DNA of 64,000 nt from positions 744,001 through 808,000 of the forward strand of contig NZ_BAABBM010000001.1 of assembly GCF_039537965.1 (NCBI RefSeq), given 5' to 3'. The position numbers and the translations under genes were made by a program. This stretch comes from Sphingomonas limnosediminicola (GTDB lineage Bacteria; Pseudomonadota; Alphaproteobacteria; Sphingomonadales; Sphingomonadaceae). This document shows, piece by piece, positions 27,091-36,066 of the stretch. The notes beneath the pieces were generated by a model. It was not told the DNA's origin. It was given only the letters and a program-made list of their open reading frames with translations, and did not search any database. The stretch's first letter is position 1; each line of letters starts with the position of its first letter.

Positions 27091-27391
27091 CGAATTCTCG
27101 CTGACTGGCCCGTCCCGGTTCCCCGACCCTGACTTCAACGCCTATCGCAAGGACCTCGCCGACGTCGCGCTCGCCGGTACGGTGATCGCTTCGCACTACG
27201 CCGAACCGCTTGAGCGCCGTGTTGAGCACGCGTCGGCGCTTCGTGCCGCTGCATCGGACGATGCCGAAATCATTCGGAAGTTGGCGAAAGGCGAAACTTT
27301 CGATTTGCTCGACGACAGCCTCGGCTGGGCCTGGGGCTATGCCGGGGAAGACAGGCGCGTCGGCTACGTCGCGTCCGAAGCGCTCGCCTAG
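26993..27391 (+). CDS. SH3-domain protein, apparently lacking the NlpC/P60 peptidase domain
   Basis: The conserved part, from about FSLTGPSRFPDPDFNAYRKDL to GYVASEALA, matches my recall of the N-terminal bacterial SH3 part of C40 (NlpC/P60) cell-wall peptidases of sphingomonads. The stop comes right after this domain, so no catalytic Cys-His domain follows. The only standard in-frame start is a TTG at 26993, deep inside the MarR gene, and the first 32 codons are unlike the family, so the true start is unclear. It may bind cell wall without cutting it, or be a truncated remnant. Confidence 0.5.
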   Translation: MKGSSATSARATTAPRHTGQSSGRHPPTRTSADEFSLTGPSRFPDPDFNAYRKDLADVALAGTVIASHYAEPLERRVEHASALRAAASDDAEIIRKLAKGETFDLLDDSLGWAWGYAGEDRRVGYVASEALA

Positions 27392-27720
27392 TTCAGCACC
27401 GACATCTGCAGCCAGACGAGCTGGTAAATGCTCGTCGCGACGAGGATTGCCAGCACGCCGGCGACCGCCCAGTCGCGTCGTGGCGCACGTGGCCGACGGA
27501 GCGGGAAAAGCATCCATCCGGCAAGTGCGCTGAGCATCAACACCGCGATGGCGCTATTGCGCAGATAGACGGCGACGACCGTCCGGACATGGTTGGTGCC
27601 GTCGGCGACCGCTGTTCCATGCGGGCTCATCATCAGTGCCGTCGCCCAGGCGATCGCAGCCGCAAAAAGAAGAATGCCGCCCATGAACATCCGGGCGCGG
27701 CCGATTCCCCTGTTCCTCAC
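27388..27720 (-). CDS. small membrane protein
   Basis: 110 residues from a GTG overlapping the mltG stop (GTGA), so translation is likely coupled to mltG. Three hydrophobic segments are seen at about 11-31, 52-70 and 82-104, with Arg-rich loops. No family is recognised. Its place after acpP-fabF-mltG suggests an envelope role, but this is only context. It overlaps the SH3 gene end by 4 bases. Confidence 0.65.
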   Translation of the reverse strand: MRNRGIGRARMFMGGILLFAAAIAWATALMMSPHGTAVADGTNHVRTVVAVYLRNSAIAVLMLSALAGWMLFPLRRPRAPRRDWAVAGVLAILVATSIYQLVWLQMSVLN

Positions 27721-28679
27721 ATCTCACCCCTCTTCCGACGAATGGCATACCAACGCTGCACGTTGGCATTTTGCTGCTCCAGCGTGTCGGCAAAAACGTG
27801 CCCGCCGGTTCCATCCGCGACGAAGTAAAGCGCCTTGGTCTTCGCTGGGTGAAGCACAGCGGCGATGCTTTCCTTGCCAGGGTTCGTGATCGGCCCGATC
27901 GGAAGCCCGGCCATTTCATAGGTGTTGTAATCGTTTTTCGCGTGCACTTCGGACCGGAGCGGGCGGCGGCCAAGCGGCTTCCCCTTGGTGATCGGGTAAA
28001 TGAAGGTCGGATCGGCATCGAGCTTCATGCCGATGCGCAGCCGGTTGCAGTAGACGCCGGCGACCATCGGTCGCTCAGATGCCTTGCCGGTTTCCTTCTC
28101 GACGATCGAGGCAAGGATGACTGCCTGCTGAGGCGTTGCCACGGGACAATCTGTCGTACGCTTTGGCCAGAGCTCGCTGATCGCCTTGTTCATCGCGGCC
28201 TGCATGCGGACAACGAGATCGGCCCGCGACTGCCCGCGCTCGAAGCCGTAACTGTCGGGAAGCACAGAACCTTCCGCGATCTCGATGTTCGGCCCGGTCA
28301 GATAAGAATTCGCCGCGAGTTTCTCCTGCACTATGATCGATGGCATCCCTTCGGTCACCGTGATCAGCCGCTGCAAAGGCCTTCCATGCTGGAGCAGATC
28401 GAGCACAGCTGCGCCGCCCATGCCCTTTGGGATGCGGAATTCACCGGCCTGGATCGGCTCATGCGATCCGAAAATCCGCGCCATTACATAATAGGTGCGC
28501 GCGCTTCCAGGCACCGCGCCCTGCTTCGCAAGCTGCCGCGAGACCGTGCCTAATGTTGACCCTTCCTGGATCGTCACCGTTTGCGGCCCGGCCTTGGGAC
28601 CGGGCGCCCACCACAGGAAATAGACGATCAGCAGCGCGAGAGCGGCGAGCGCGCCCGCGCCGACGACAATCCGTCTCAC
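27717..28679 (-). CDS. mltG: endolytic transglycosylase MltG
   Basis: Cuts nascent peptidoglycan strands and so sets glycan chain length, acting at the outer face of the inner membrane. 320 residues from a GTG overlapping the fabF stop (GTGA). Seen: one N-terminal membrane helix (about 5-24), a LysM-like subdomain (about 33-110), and the catalytic domain with Glu194 in the YceG motif ILASIVEKETG. Family features GKPLGR, YNTYEMAGLPIGPI and NPGKESI are present. Coupling to fabF and acpP is common in alphaproteobacteria. Confidence 0.95.
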   Translation of the reverse strand: MRRIVVGAGALAALALLIVYFLWWAPGPKAGPQTVTIQEGSTLGTVSRQLAKQGAVPGSARTYYVMARIFGSHEPIQAGEFRIPKGMGGAAVLDLLQHGRPLQRLITVTEGMPSIIVQEKLAANSYLTGPNIEIAEGSVLPDSYGFERGQSRADLVVRMQAAMNKAISELWPKRTTDCPVATPQQAVILASIVEKETGKASERPMVAGVYCNRLRIGMKLDADPTFIYPITKGKPLGRRPLRSEVHAKNDYNTYEMAGLPIGPITNPGKESIAAVLHPAKTKALYFVADGTGGHVFADTLEQQNANVQRWYAIRRKRGEM

Positions 28680-29935
28680 ACGGCCTTCATGATCAGCGAG
28701 GCGTTGGTGCCGCCGAAGCCAAAGCTGTTGTTCAGCACCGCCTTCACCGGACGCTCCTTCGCCTTGTGCGGCACCAGATCGACGCCGGCCGTCCCCTCGC
28801 TCGGATTGTCGAGGTTAAGCGTCGGCGGGACGATCTGGTCGCGCATGGCAAGGATACAGAAGATGCTCTCGACGGCGCCCGCGCCGCCCAGCAGGTGGCC
28901 GATCGCCGACTTTGTCGAGCTCATCGACACATTGCCGATGGCATTGCCGAACAGGCGCCGGACAGCGCCAAGCTCGAGCTCGTCGCCAAGCGGCGTCGAG
29001 GTGCCGTGCGCGTTGATATAGTCGATGTCGGACGGCTGCAGGCCCGACTTGCGAAGCGCCATCTCCATCGCGCGGAAGCCGCCCGATCCTTCCGGGTGAG
29101 GCGCCGTCACGTGATAAGCGTCGCCAGACAGGCCGTAGCCAACGACCTCGGCGTAAATCTTGGCCCCGCGCGCCTTCGCATGTTCGTATTCCTCGAGAAC
29201 GACGACGCCAGATCCCTCGCCCATGACGAACCCGTCGCGGTCCTTGTCGTAGGGGCGGCTAGCCTTTTCGGGCTGCTCGTTAAACTGCGTGCTGAGCGCC
29301 CTCGCCTGGGCAAAGCCGGCGATGCCGATCGGGCAGATCGTCGCCTCTGCGCCGCCGGCGAGCATGATGTCGGCGTCGTCCATGGCAATCATGCGGGCCG
29401 CGTCGCCGATGGAGTGGGCACCGGTCGAGCAGGCCGTCACCACGGCGTGGTTCGGTCCCATTAGACCGTACTTGATCGAAACCTGGCCGGAGATGAGATT
29501 GATCAGGCGCCCGTGCACGAAGTGCGGGCTGACACGACCCGGCCCCTTCTCGTGAAGCACCAGGCTTTCGCTTTCGATTCCCGGAAGGCCGCCGATGCCG
29601 GAGCCGATTGAAACGCCAGCGCGCAGCCGCGTCGCCTCGTCCATATCGGTAAGGCCCGCATCCTCGATCGCCTGGCCGGCCGCATCGATACCGTAGACGA
29701 TGAAGGGATCGACCTGGCGCTGGATCTTGTGATCGACGCGCTTCGAGGGGTCGAAGCCATATTCATGGTCGGCCGGCTTCACTTCGCACGCGATGCGGCA
29801 TTTCTGGTCGCTGGCGTCGAAATGCGTGATTGGACCGGCGCCGCTCTTGGACGCCAGGATGTTCTTCCAGCTCGTCTCGACGTCACCGCCCAGCGGCGTC
29901 ACCAGTCCGAGGCCTGTCACTACGACACGGCGCAT
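28676..29935 (-). CDS. fabF: 3-oxoacyl-[ACP] synthase II
   Basis: Condenses malonyl-ACP with acyl-ACP in fatty acid elongation. 419 residues from ATG 29935, which has GGAG about 8 bases upstream; a GTG three codons earlier is less likely. The KAS II catalytic set is intact: Cys169 (TACSTGAHS), His310 (NAHGTSTPLGD), Lys342 and His347 (KSAIGHLLGG). The gene follows acpP but a terminator hairpin lies between them at 29968-29996, so it may need readthrough or its own promoter. Confidence 0.95.
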   Translation of the reverse strand: MRRVVVTGLGLVTPLGGDVETSWKNILASKSGAGPITHFDASDQKCRIACEVKPADHEYGFDPSKRVDHKIQRQVDPFIVYGIDAAGQAIEDAGLTDMDEATRLRAGVSIGSGIGGLPGIESESLVLHEKGPGRVSPHFVHGRLINLISGQVSIKYGLMGPNHAVVTACSTGAHSIGDAARMIAMDDADIMLAGGAEATICPIGIAGFAQARALSTQFNEQPEKASRPYDKDRDGFVMGEGSGVVVLEEYEHAKARGAKIYAEVVGYGLSGDAYHVTAPHPEGSGGFRAMEMALRKSGLQPSDIDYINAHGTSTPLGDELELGAVRRLFGNAIGNVSMSSTKSAIGHLLGGAGAVESIFCILAMRDQIVPPTLNLDNPSEGTAGVDLVPHKAKERPVKAVLNNSFGFGGTNASLIMKAV

Positions 29936-29967
29936 ATTCTCCACTCCGTCATCCTCTTCAAAAACAA

Positions 29968-29996
29968 ACGGCTTCCCGATCGGTTCGGGAAGCCGT
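29968..29996 (-). terminator. terminator between acpP and fabF
   Basis: On the minus strand ACGGCTTCCCG pairs perfectly with CGGGAAGCCGT around a 7-base loop and is followed by TTGTTTTTG. It lies 46 bases after the acpP stop and 32 bases before the fabF start. It would give more acpP than fabF transcript if some polymerase reads through. Confidence 0.85.
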
Positions 29997-30042
29997 TCGT
30001 GCCGCCTATCGGCGTGAATGGCGGCAGGTCAGCTGACCCGAT

Positions 30043-30279
30043 TTAGCCCTTGTTCTGGTCGATATACGTGATCGCGTCGCTAACGGTCGTGATCTTCTCC
30101 GCGGCGTCGTCCGGGATTTCGACCCCGAACTCTTCCTCAAAGGCCATGACCAGCTCGACGATGTCGAGGCTGTCGGCGCCGAGATCGTCGATGAAGCTCG
30201 CGTCCTCGGTGACCTTGTCGGCTTCGACGCCGAGATGTTCGACGACGATCTTCTTCACCCGATCGGCTGTCTCGCTCAT
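30043..30279 (-). CDS. acpP: acyl carrier protein
   Basis: The 78-residue acidic carrier of fatty acid chains. Its phosphopantetheine site is Ser37 in [10 protein letters not shown], and the four-helix sequence ([20 protein letters not shown] at the start) is the usual AcpP pattern. It is the first gene of the acpP/fabF/mltG set on the minus strand, with a terminator directly after it. It is divergent from the HExxH gene at 30378. Confidence 0.97.
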   Translation of the reverse strand: MSETADRVKKIVVEHLGVEADKVTEDASFIDDLGADSLDIVELVMAFEEEFGVEIPDDAAEKITTVSDAITYIDQNKG

Positions 30280-30377
30280 GTGGGGCTTCCTCCGTTTATA
30301 GCTTTGCCCGCTGCCCTAGCGTTGGCGTTTCAACGCCGCAAGTGGCGCTCGGAGCCATCGAGCGCTAGTCGCTTGCC

Positions 30378-30836
30378 ATGCTGAGACGCCCTCTCACCGC
30401 TGGAGAGATCGAACTGTCCCGGTCCGTTTTCGGCGGCGCCATAGACTATTCGAAGGTGGAACTCATCAAGGGCAAGTGGTGGCCCTTTCACCCGCGCAAC
30501 GCGGCGATGGCGCCGATGGGCAATATCTATTTCCACCCTGATGGCCATGTATGGTCCGACGACTTCTCGAAAGAGCCGCTCGGCACGCAGGGGTTCTTCA
30601 TCCACGAAATGACCCATGTCTGGCAGACGCAGAAGTCCGGGCGCTTCTTCCTGCCGCTGATGCGCCATCCCTTCTGCCGCTACGGCTACCGCCTGACGCC
30701 CGGAAAGCCGTTCGAAAGCTACGGCCTGGAACAGCAGGCGGAAATCGTCGCCCACGTGTTTCTCGCCTCGCGTGGCTCTCGCCTTCAAGTCTGCCCACCC
30801 CGCGAGATGCTGCCGTTTTCCAGAACGGCTCTGTAA
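30378..30836 (+). CDS. HExxH-containing protein (sphingomonad vgr-related type)
   Basis: 152 residues. A zinc-protease-like motif HEMTH lies at 76-80 (FFIHEMTHVWQTQ), with a further conserved Glu in QQAEIV (about 123-126) that could be the third metal ligand. I recall such proteins in sphingomonads under the name vgr-related protein; that name does not establish a function. No signal peptide is evident. A putative zincin fold is inferred from the motif alone. Confidence 0.65.
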   Translation: MLRRPLTAGEIELSRSVFGGAIDYSKVELIKGKWWPFHPRNAAMAPMGNIYFHPDGHVWSDDFSKEPLGTQGFFIHEMTHVWQTQKSGRFFLPLMRHPFCRYGYRLTPGKPFESYGLEQQAEIVAHVFLASRGSRLQVCPPREMLPFSRTAL

Positions 30837-30955
30837 CAATTCTGCCACAGGCGCGGCGCGAAAGTGAGGCGCATGGGCCGCACCCCTCCAAGGCCACTGC
30901 GGTTTGAGGCATAACCTCTGCAGCGCAAAATAAGCGCAATAACCGGGGGATTTTC

Positions 30956-33547
30956 ATGCGCACTACCGCTGCCTTGCTCATTGGCACATCTGTAATCGCG
31001 TTCTCCGTTCCCGCTTACGCTGCCCAGACCGGGCAAGCCGCGCAGGCTCAGACCGCCAACCAGGGCCTTGCCCAGGGTTCCGGCGATGACATCATCGTGA
31101 CGGCCACGAAGCGCGCATCGCGCGTCCAGGACGTGCCCTTCTCGATCAATGCGCAGACAGAAAAAGACATCCAGCGGGCCAACGCTCAGACCTTTGAGGA
31201 CATCAGCCGGAATGTCGCCGGCCTAACGGTCCAGAACCAGGGGCCGGGGCAGAGCCAGGTGTCGATCCGCGGCGTTTCCGCCGGCGAAATCGTTCGCGAC
31301 CAGCCGGGCGTTAAGGAACAGGTGGGCACCTACCTCGACGAGAGCGTCATCTCGCTTTCGTTGTTCACGCCGGACCTGGACCTCGTTGACCTCAACCGCG
31401 TCGAGACGCTTCGCGGTCCGCAGGGCACCTTGTTCGGTTCGGGCTCTGTCGGCGGCACCATCCGCTACATCACTAACCAGCCGAAGCTCGATGTCGTCGA
31501 AGGCAGCGTCGAAGCCGGCGTTAACACGATCAAGGGCGGCAGCATGGGCTGGGACGCGAAAGCCGCGTTCAATGTGCCATTTGCCAACACGGCCGCCCTT
31601 CGCGTCGTCGGTTACAACACGCACTTCGGCGGCTTCATCGATTCTGTTGGCCCGTTCAGCAAGAAGAACGTCAACGACGGCAATCGCTACGGCACACGCG
31701 TATCGATCCTTTGGCAGCCAGCGCCGCAGATCAAGATCACGCCGCGCGTCGTCTATCAGAAGGTAACGGCTGGCGGTTTCAACCGCGAAGATCATTACAT
31801 CTTGTACGACAACGAGTTCACGTCGGGCGCGGGCGGTGACGACCTCGGCGAGCGCAAGCAGTATCTGAAGCGCCGGGAGCATTTCAGCGACAAGACCCTG
31901 CTCACGGACCTGACGGCGAGCTACGATTTCGGCCCAGTTGAACTGACGTCGGTCAGCAGCAAGATGATCCGCAAGATCCTGGTCAGCCGCGATGCATCCG
32001 CGCTGACCGGCTCAGTGAGCGTTTCGCCGTTTCTGTCAATTTTCCCGGGTCTCGACCCCGCGATCGTCAACCTGACTTCGAACCTTCGAGATACGACTCA
32101 CCTGAACCAGTTCACGCAGGAACTTCGGCTCTCGTCGACCGGTGCAGGCCCGTTCCAGTGGGTGTTCGGCGGCTTCTACAGCGACGCTCACCGCACCTAT
32201 CACCAGCGCCTTCCAACCCCTGGCTATGACGCGTTCATCGACGCCGCGACGGCGCCGGGCGTCTCGGCGTCGCAGGACAACGGGTTCGGTCTCGTCGACA
32301 ATCCTTATCACGCCGACCTTCCCTACAAGGACACGCAGAAGGCGCTGTTCGGCGAGGCAAGTTACAAGTTCGGCCAGTTCAAGGCGACGGCTGGCGGCCG
32401 CTGGTACGACTTCAAGGAAGAGCGCCGCTTCCACTCGGGCGGAATCTTCTCGGATCTAAGCGACACGACCAACCGGACCAAGTCGAACGGCTTCAATCCG
32501 CGCGGTATCGTCAGCTGGGAACCGGACCGCAGCCTCAGCGTGAACCTTCAGGTTGCCAAGGGTTTCCGTCTCGGCGGCGTGAACGACCCGCTCAACGTTC
32601 CGCTCTGCACCGGCAGCGATATCAGTACGTTCGGCGGGTTCCAGACCTACAAGGACGAAACGCTGTGGAACTATGAAGCCGGCTTCAAATATTCGAAGCA
32701 CGGAATCACGTTCAACGCGGCGGCGTTCTACGCCGACATCAAGAACCTGCAGGTCACTGTCACGGCGGGCAGCTGCTCGTCGCGTATCGTGTTCAACGTT
32801 CCCAAGGCGCACAGCAAGGGACTTGAAGCGGAATTCTCGGCCCATCCGCTTCCCGGCCTCGACCTGTCGCTCGCCGGCAGTTTGCTGAGCTCGAAGTTCG
32901 ACTCGACGCTGATCGGTGGTACGCCGCCTGCGGTCATCGGCGGCATTCGTGACGGCAACCGACTTCCGGTCGTTCCGAAATACCAGTTCGCTGCGACGGC
33001 AAATTATGAGCAGCCGTTCAGCGCGACGGGTCACTGGTTCGTCAACGGTAGCGTTCAGACGATCGGCAGCCGCTTCACGCAACCGGGAGACCAGGAAGCC
33101 GGCGCGGGCAACGTGAACCTGATCTACTTCGACCCGGTCACCGAGGCGTACGGCACCAGCACGCAGGATTTCGGCTCGCTGAAGCTTCCCGCCTATACCA
33201 TGGTCCATGCCTCGCTCGGCGTCCGTTGGACGAGCGGGCTGGAAATCGACGCCTATGTCAAAAACCTGTTCGACTCAAACCCGAAGCTTTCGCTCGACCG
33301 CGAGCGCGGGCTGAGGGCGCGCATCGGCTACAACATCGCCCAGCCACGGACGATCGGTCTGACGGTTCGGCAGAGCTTTGGCGGCGCACCCGCCGTGGCG
33401 CTGCCGCCTCCGCCACCGCCGCCTCCGCCGCCTCCGGCCACGCAAACCTGCGCGGATGGATCGGTGATCGCGGTCGATGCGACGTGCCCGGCGCCTCCGC
33501 CTCCGCCGCCTCCCCCGCCGCCGTCGGCAGCGCCTGAGCGCGGCTGA
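30956..33547 (+). CDS. TonB-dependent outer membrane receptor with proline-rich tail
   Basis: 863 residues: signal peptide (1 to about 22), plug domain (about 45-180, with the TATKRASRVQDVPFSI TonB-box-like entry and LRGPQGTLFGSGSVGGTIRY), and a 22-strand barrel to about residue 812, where a strand ending VRQSF would normally close the protein. Then comes a tail with an 11-Pro block, a short Cys-Asp-Gly segment with two Cys, and a 10-Pro block. It takes up a large or scarce substrate with TonB energy. Starts the operon with the oxidase and propeller genes, so the substrate may be an amine or amino-acid derivative. Confidence 0.9.
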   Translation: MRTTAALLIGTSVIAFSVPAYAAQTGQAAQAQTANQGLAQGSGDDIIVTATKRASRVQDVPFSINAQTEKDIQRANAQTFEDISRNVAGLTVQNQGPGQSQVSIRGVSAGEIVRDQPGVKEQVGTYLDESVISLSLFTPDLDLVDLNRVETLRGPQGTLFGSGSVGGTIRYITNQPKLDVVEGSVEAGVNTIKGGSMGWDAKAAFNVPFANTAALRVVGYNTHFGGFIDSVGPFSKKNVNDGNRYGTRVSILWQPAPQIKITPRVVYQKVTAGGFNREDHYILYDNEFTSGAGGDDLGERKQYLKRREHFSDKTLLTDLTASYDFGPVELTSVSSKMIRKILVSRDASALTGSVSVSPFLSIFPGLDPAIVNLTSNLRDTTHLNQFTQELRLSSTGAGPFQWVFGGFYSDAHRTYHQRLPTPGYDAFIDAATAPGVSASQDNGFGLVDNPYHADLPYKDTQKALFGEASYKFGQFKATAGGRWYDFKEERRFHSGGIFSDLSDTTNRTKSNGFNPRGIVSWEPDRSLSVNLQVAKGFRLGGVNDPLNVPLCTGSDISTFGGFQTYKDETLWNYEAGFKYSKHGITFNAAAFYADIKNLQVTVTAGSCSSRIVFNVPKAHSKGLEAEFSAHPLPGLDLSLAGSLLSSKFDSTLIGGTPPAVIGGIRDGNRLPVVPKYQFAATANYEQPFSATGHWFVNGSVQTIGSRFTQPGDQEAGAGNVNLIYFDPVTEAYGTSTQDFGSLKLPAYTMVHASLGVRWTSGLEIDAYVKNLFDSNPKLSLDRERGLRARIGYNIAQPRTIGLTVRQSFGGAPAVALPPPPPPPPPPPATQTCADGSVIAVDATCPAPPPPPPPPPPSAAPERG

Positions 33548-33552
33548 ACGGA

Positions 33553-34794
33553 GTGGAATTGAACGTCACGCGCCGCTCGCTCCTCATGGGAGCGGGCGGC
33601 GCTGCCGTTTCACCCGCGGCCGCAAGCATCTACAAGCCAGCCATGGCAGACCATGTCGCAGTGATTGGCGCAGGCGTGTTCGGCGCCTGGACCGCGCATC
33701 ATTTGCAGCAGGCGGGCCACAAGGTGACCCTCGTCGATGCCTGGGGCCCGGCGCACAGCCGAGCTTCGTCGGGCGGTGAGACTCGGCTCACGCGCGCGGG
33801 ATACGGCCGCGACGCAATCTACACCCGGATGGCAACCGATTCGCTCCCGCAATGGAAAGCGCTGAGCGCGATTTCCGGCCTTCCGATCTTCATCAATGCG
33901 GGCGTCGTCTTCTTTTCCGGTGTCGAGGACGATTATTTCAAAGGCTCGATCGACGTGCACCGCCAGCTCGGCTTGGAATTCCAGGTGCTCGATGGTGCGC
34001 AGCTGCAGAAGCGCTTTCCGATGATCGACTTCTCGGGCGTCACGATCGGCTTCTTCGAGCCGGCGTTCGGCGCGCTGTTGGCAAGGCGAAGTGTGCAAAC
34101 GCTCGTCGGCCGCTTCGTCCGCGATGGCGGCACATTCATGAAAGGCGCTGCGCAGCCGCCCGCCAACACGGGCAACGCCCTGCACGAAATCGTCCTGAGC
34201 AACGGCGAGCGCTTGAAAGCCGACCGTTTCGTCTTCGCCGCAGGGCCGTGGCTTCCCAAACTATTCCCCGACGTCATTGGCCAGCGCGTCCTCCCGACGC
34301 GTCAGGAAGTCTTCTATTTCGCGACGCCGCCAGGCGATCGGCTCTACCTTCCGAACTCAATGCCCGGATGGGCCGACTTCAACGCCGGCGACATCTTCTA
34401 CGGCTTCCCGGATATCGAAAATCGCGGGGTCAAGTTCGCCCACGACCAGCATGGCGTGAAAGTCGATCCCGACACCCAGGATCGACGTCCCACCGCGGCA
34501 GCGCTTGCCGAGATCGTAGCTTTTCGCGACCGCCGATTTCCATGCTTGCGCGGCGCACAACTCATCGGCGCAGAGGTCTGCCAGTATGAGAACAGCTCGA
34601 ACGGCGACTTCCTGATCGACTTCCACCCGCAGCTGAAAAACGTGCTGCTGGTAGGCGGCGGCTCGGGCCACGGCTTCAAGCACGGGCCGGAGGTTGGCCG
34701 CCATGCCGCGGGACGCCTGACCGGTTCGATCGCGCCGGAGCCGCGGTTCAGCCTCGCGACCAAGAGCGAGGTTCACCACCGCGAAGTGCACTAA
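33553..34794 (+). CDS. FAD-dependent oxidase, MSOX/MTOX-like, exported by Tat
   Basis: 413 residues, 5 bases after the receptor. The N-terminus carries a twin-arginine signal (TRRSLLMGAGGAA at about 6-18). FAD-binding GAGVFG lies at 39-44, and Cys343 in EVCQYENSSNGDFLIDFHP sits where sarcosine and N-methyltryptophan oxidases link the flavin covalently. The family oxidises secondary amines such as N-methyl amino acids. The GTG at 33553 is close to the GGAG site; a TTG at 33559 has better spacing, so the start is uncertain. A periplasmic place is inferred from the signal. Confidence 0.8.
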   Translation: MELNVTRRSLLMGAGGAAVSPAAASIYKPAMADHVAVIGAGVFGAWTAHHLQQAGHKVTLVDAWGPAHSRASSGGETRLTRAGYGRDAIYTRMATDSLPQWKALSAISGLPIFINAGVVFFSGVEDDYFKGSIDVHRQLGLEFQVLDGAQLQKRFPMIDFSGVTIGFFEPAFGALLARRSVQTLVGRFVRDGGTFMKGAAQPPANTGNALHEIVLSNGERLKADRFVFAAGPWLPKLFPDVIGQRVLPTRQEVFYFATPPGDRLYLPNSMPGWADFNAGDIFYGFPDIENRGVKFAHDQHGVKVDPDTQDRRPTAAALAEIVAFRDRRFPCLRGAQLIGAEVCQYENSSNGDFLIDFHPQLKNVLLVGGGSGHGFKHGPEVGRHAAGRLTGSIAPEPRFSLATKSEVHHREVH

Positions 34795-34813
34795 ACGATC
34801 AAGGGGGCTGGAG

Positions 34814-36058
34814 ATGAAGATAGGCGCGCTGGTTCGAACCATTCTGTGCGCGGCATCGATCGTCGCCGCTCCAGCCTCTTCGAAGCCGACAGGCGGGCAT
34901 TATCTGTTTGTGTTCACCGGCGACCAGAAGAGCGTCGGCCACGACTTCCTCGCCGTCATCGATGCCGACCCGGCGTCGCCGCGTTACGGGCGACTCGTTT
35001 CCTCCGTGGAAACCGACCAGGTTACCGTCAGACCCCACCATACCGAATACCAGATGCCGGCCAGCGGCCTGCTCTTCAGCAGCGACTTCGACGCCGACCG
35101 CACCTTCGTCTTCGACCTTCGCGATCCACTGCGGCCGAAGGTCGTCTCCTCGTTCCAGGATCTCGCCGGCTATGCGTATCCGCACAGCTTCGTGCGCCTG
35201 CCGAACGGCAACGTGCTCGCAACTTTTCAGTACCGCGTCGGCGCCCTGCCCCATCACGGCGACGTCATGCAGGGCGCCGCCGACCGCAGCGGCGCAATCA
35301 CCGGCGGGCTCGTGGAGATCGATGACACGGGCAAGGCGGTTCGGTCGGCCAGCAGCGCGGACCCCGCCTTCGCCAAGGCCGCGCTCGAACCCTACAGCCT
35401 TGCCGTCCTTCCCGGGATCGACCGCGTCGTGTCCAGCAACTCCGCCATGCACGACGACGGCCTGCTGCGCTCGACCACCGCGCAGATCTGGCGCCTGTCC
35501 GACCTGAAGCTGCTCAAGACCATCCGTCTCGACCCGGGCGAGGACCTTTACGGGCACATCAGCCCGGAGGAAGTGCGGGTCGGGCCTGACGGCGCCGCCT
35601 ACATCCAGACCCTCTCATGCGGGCTCCAGCGAATCAGCGGCCTCGACACGCCCGAGCCCAAGGCGAAGCTGGTTTACACCTTCCCAGGCAGTTGGTGCGG
35701 CGTTCCGACCATCGCCGAACACTATCTTGTCCAGAGCGTTCCCGACATTCATGGCTTCGTCGTGCTGGACATGCGCGACGGCGAGCATCCCCGCGAGGTG
35801 TCACGCCTAGTGATCAGTGCGGATTACGCGGCGCACTGGACGGGCTTCGATCCGAAAACCGGCCGCATCGTCATAACCTCCGGCCGCGAAGGCGACCGGA
35901 CCTATCTGCTGAAGCTTGACCAGATGACCGGCGCACTCACAATCGACACCGCCTTCCGCGACGAAGACGGCGTGCCCGGCCTCAGCTTCGCCAGGCGCAA
36001 ATGGCCGCACGGCTGGACTGGCGCCGGCAAACCGCACGGTGCCGTCTTTTCACACTGA
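34814..36058 (+). CDS. secreted beta-propeller protein, SBP56-like
   Basis: 414 residues with a signal peptide (about 1-23, MKIGALVRTILCAASIVAAP). Repeating propeller-like blades run through the protein, and the segments HHTEYQMP, LFSSDFDADRTFVFDLRDP and GYAYPHSFVRLPNGNVLATFQYR resemble the selenium-binding protein / methanethiol oxidase family, with several His that could hold metal. Starts 19 bases after the oxidase gene and so is the third gene of the operon. A role in handling the oxidised substrate is possible but not shown. Confidence 0.65.
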   Translation: MKIGALVRTILCAASIVAAPASSKPTGGHYLFVFTGDQKSVGHDFLAVIDADPASPRYGRLVSSVETDQVTVRPHHTEYQMPASGLLFSSDFDADRTFVFDLRDPLRPKVVSSFQDLAGYAYPHSFVRLPNGNVLATFQYRVGALPHHGDVMQGAADRSGAITGGLVEIDDTGKAVRSASSADPAFAKAALEPYSLAVLPGIDRVVSSNSAMHDDGLLRSTTAQIWRLSDLKLLKTIRLDPGEDLYGHISPEEVRVGPDGAAYIQTLSCGLQRISGLDTPEPKAKLVYTFPGSWCGVPTIAEHYLVQSVPDIHGFVVLDMRDGEHPREVSRLVISADYAAHWTGFDPKTGRIVITSGREGDRTYLLKLDQMTGALTIDTAFRDEDGVPGLSFARRKWPHGWTGAGKPHGAVFSH

Positions 36059-36066
36059 TCGGCGGG

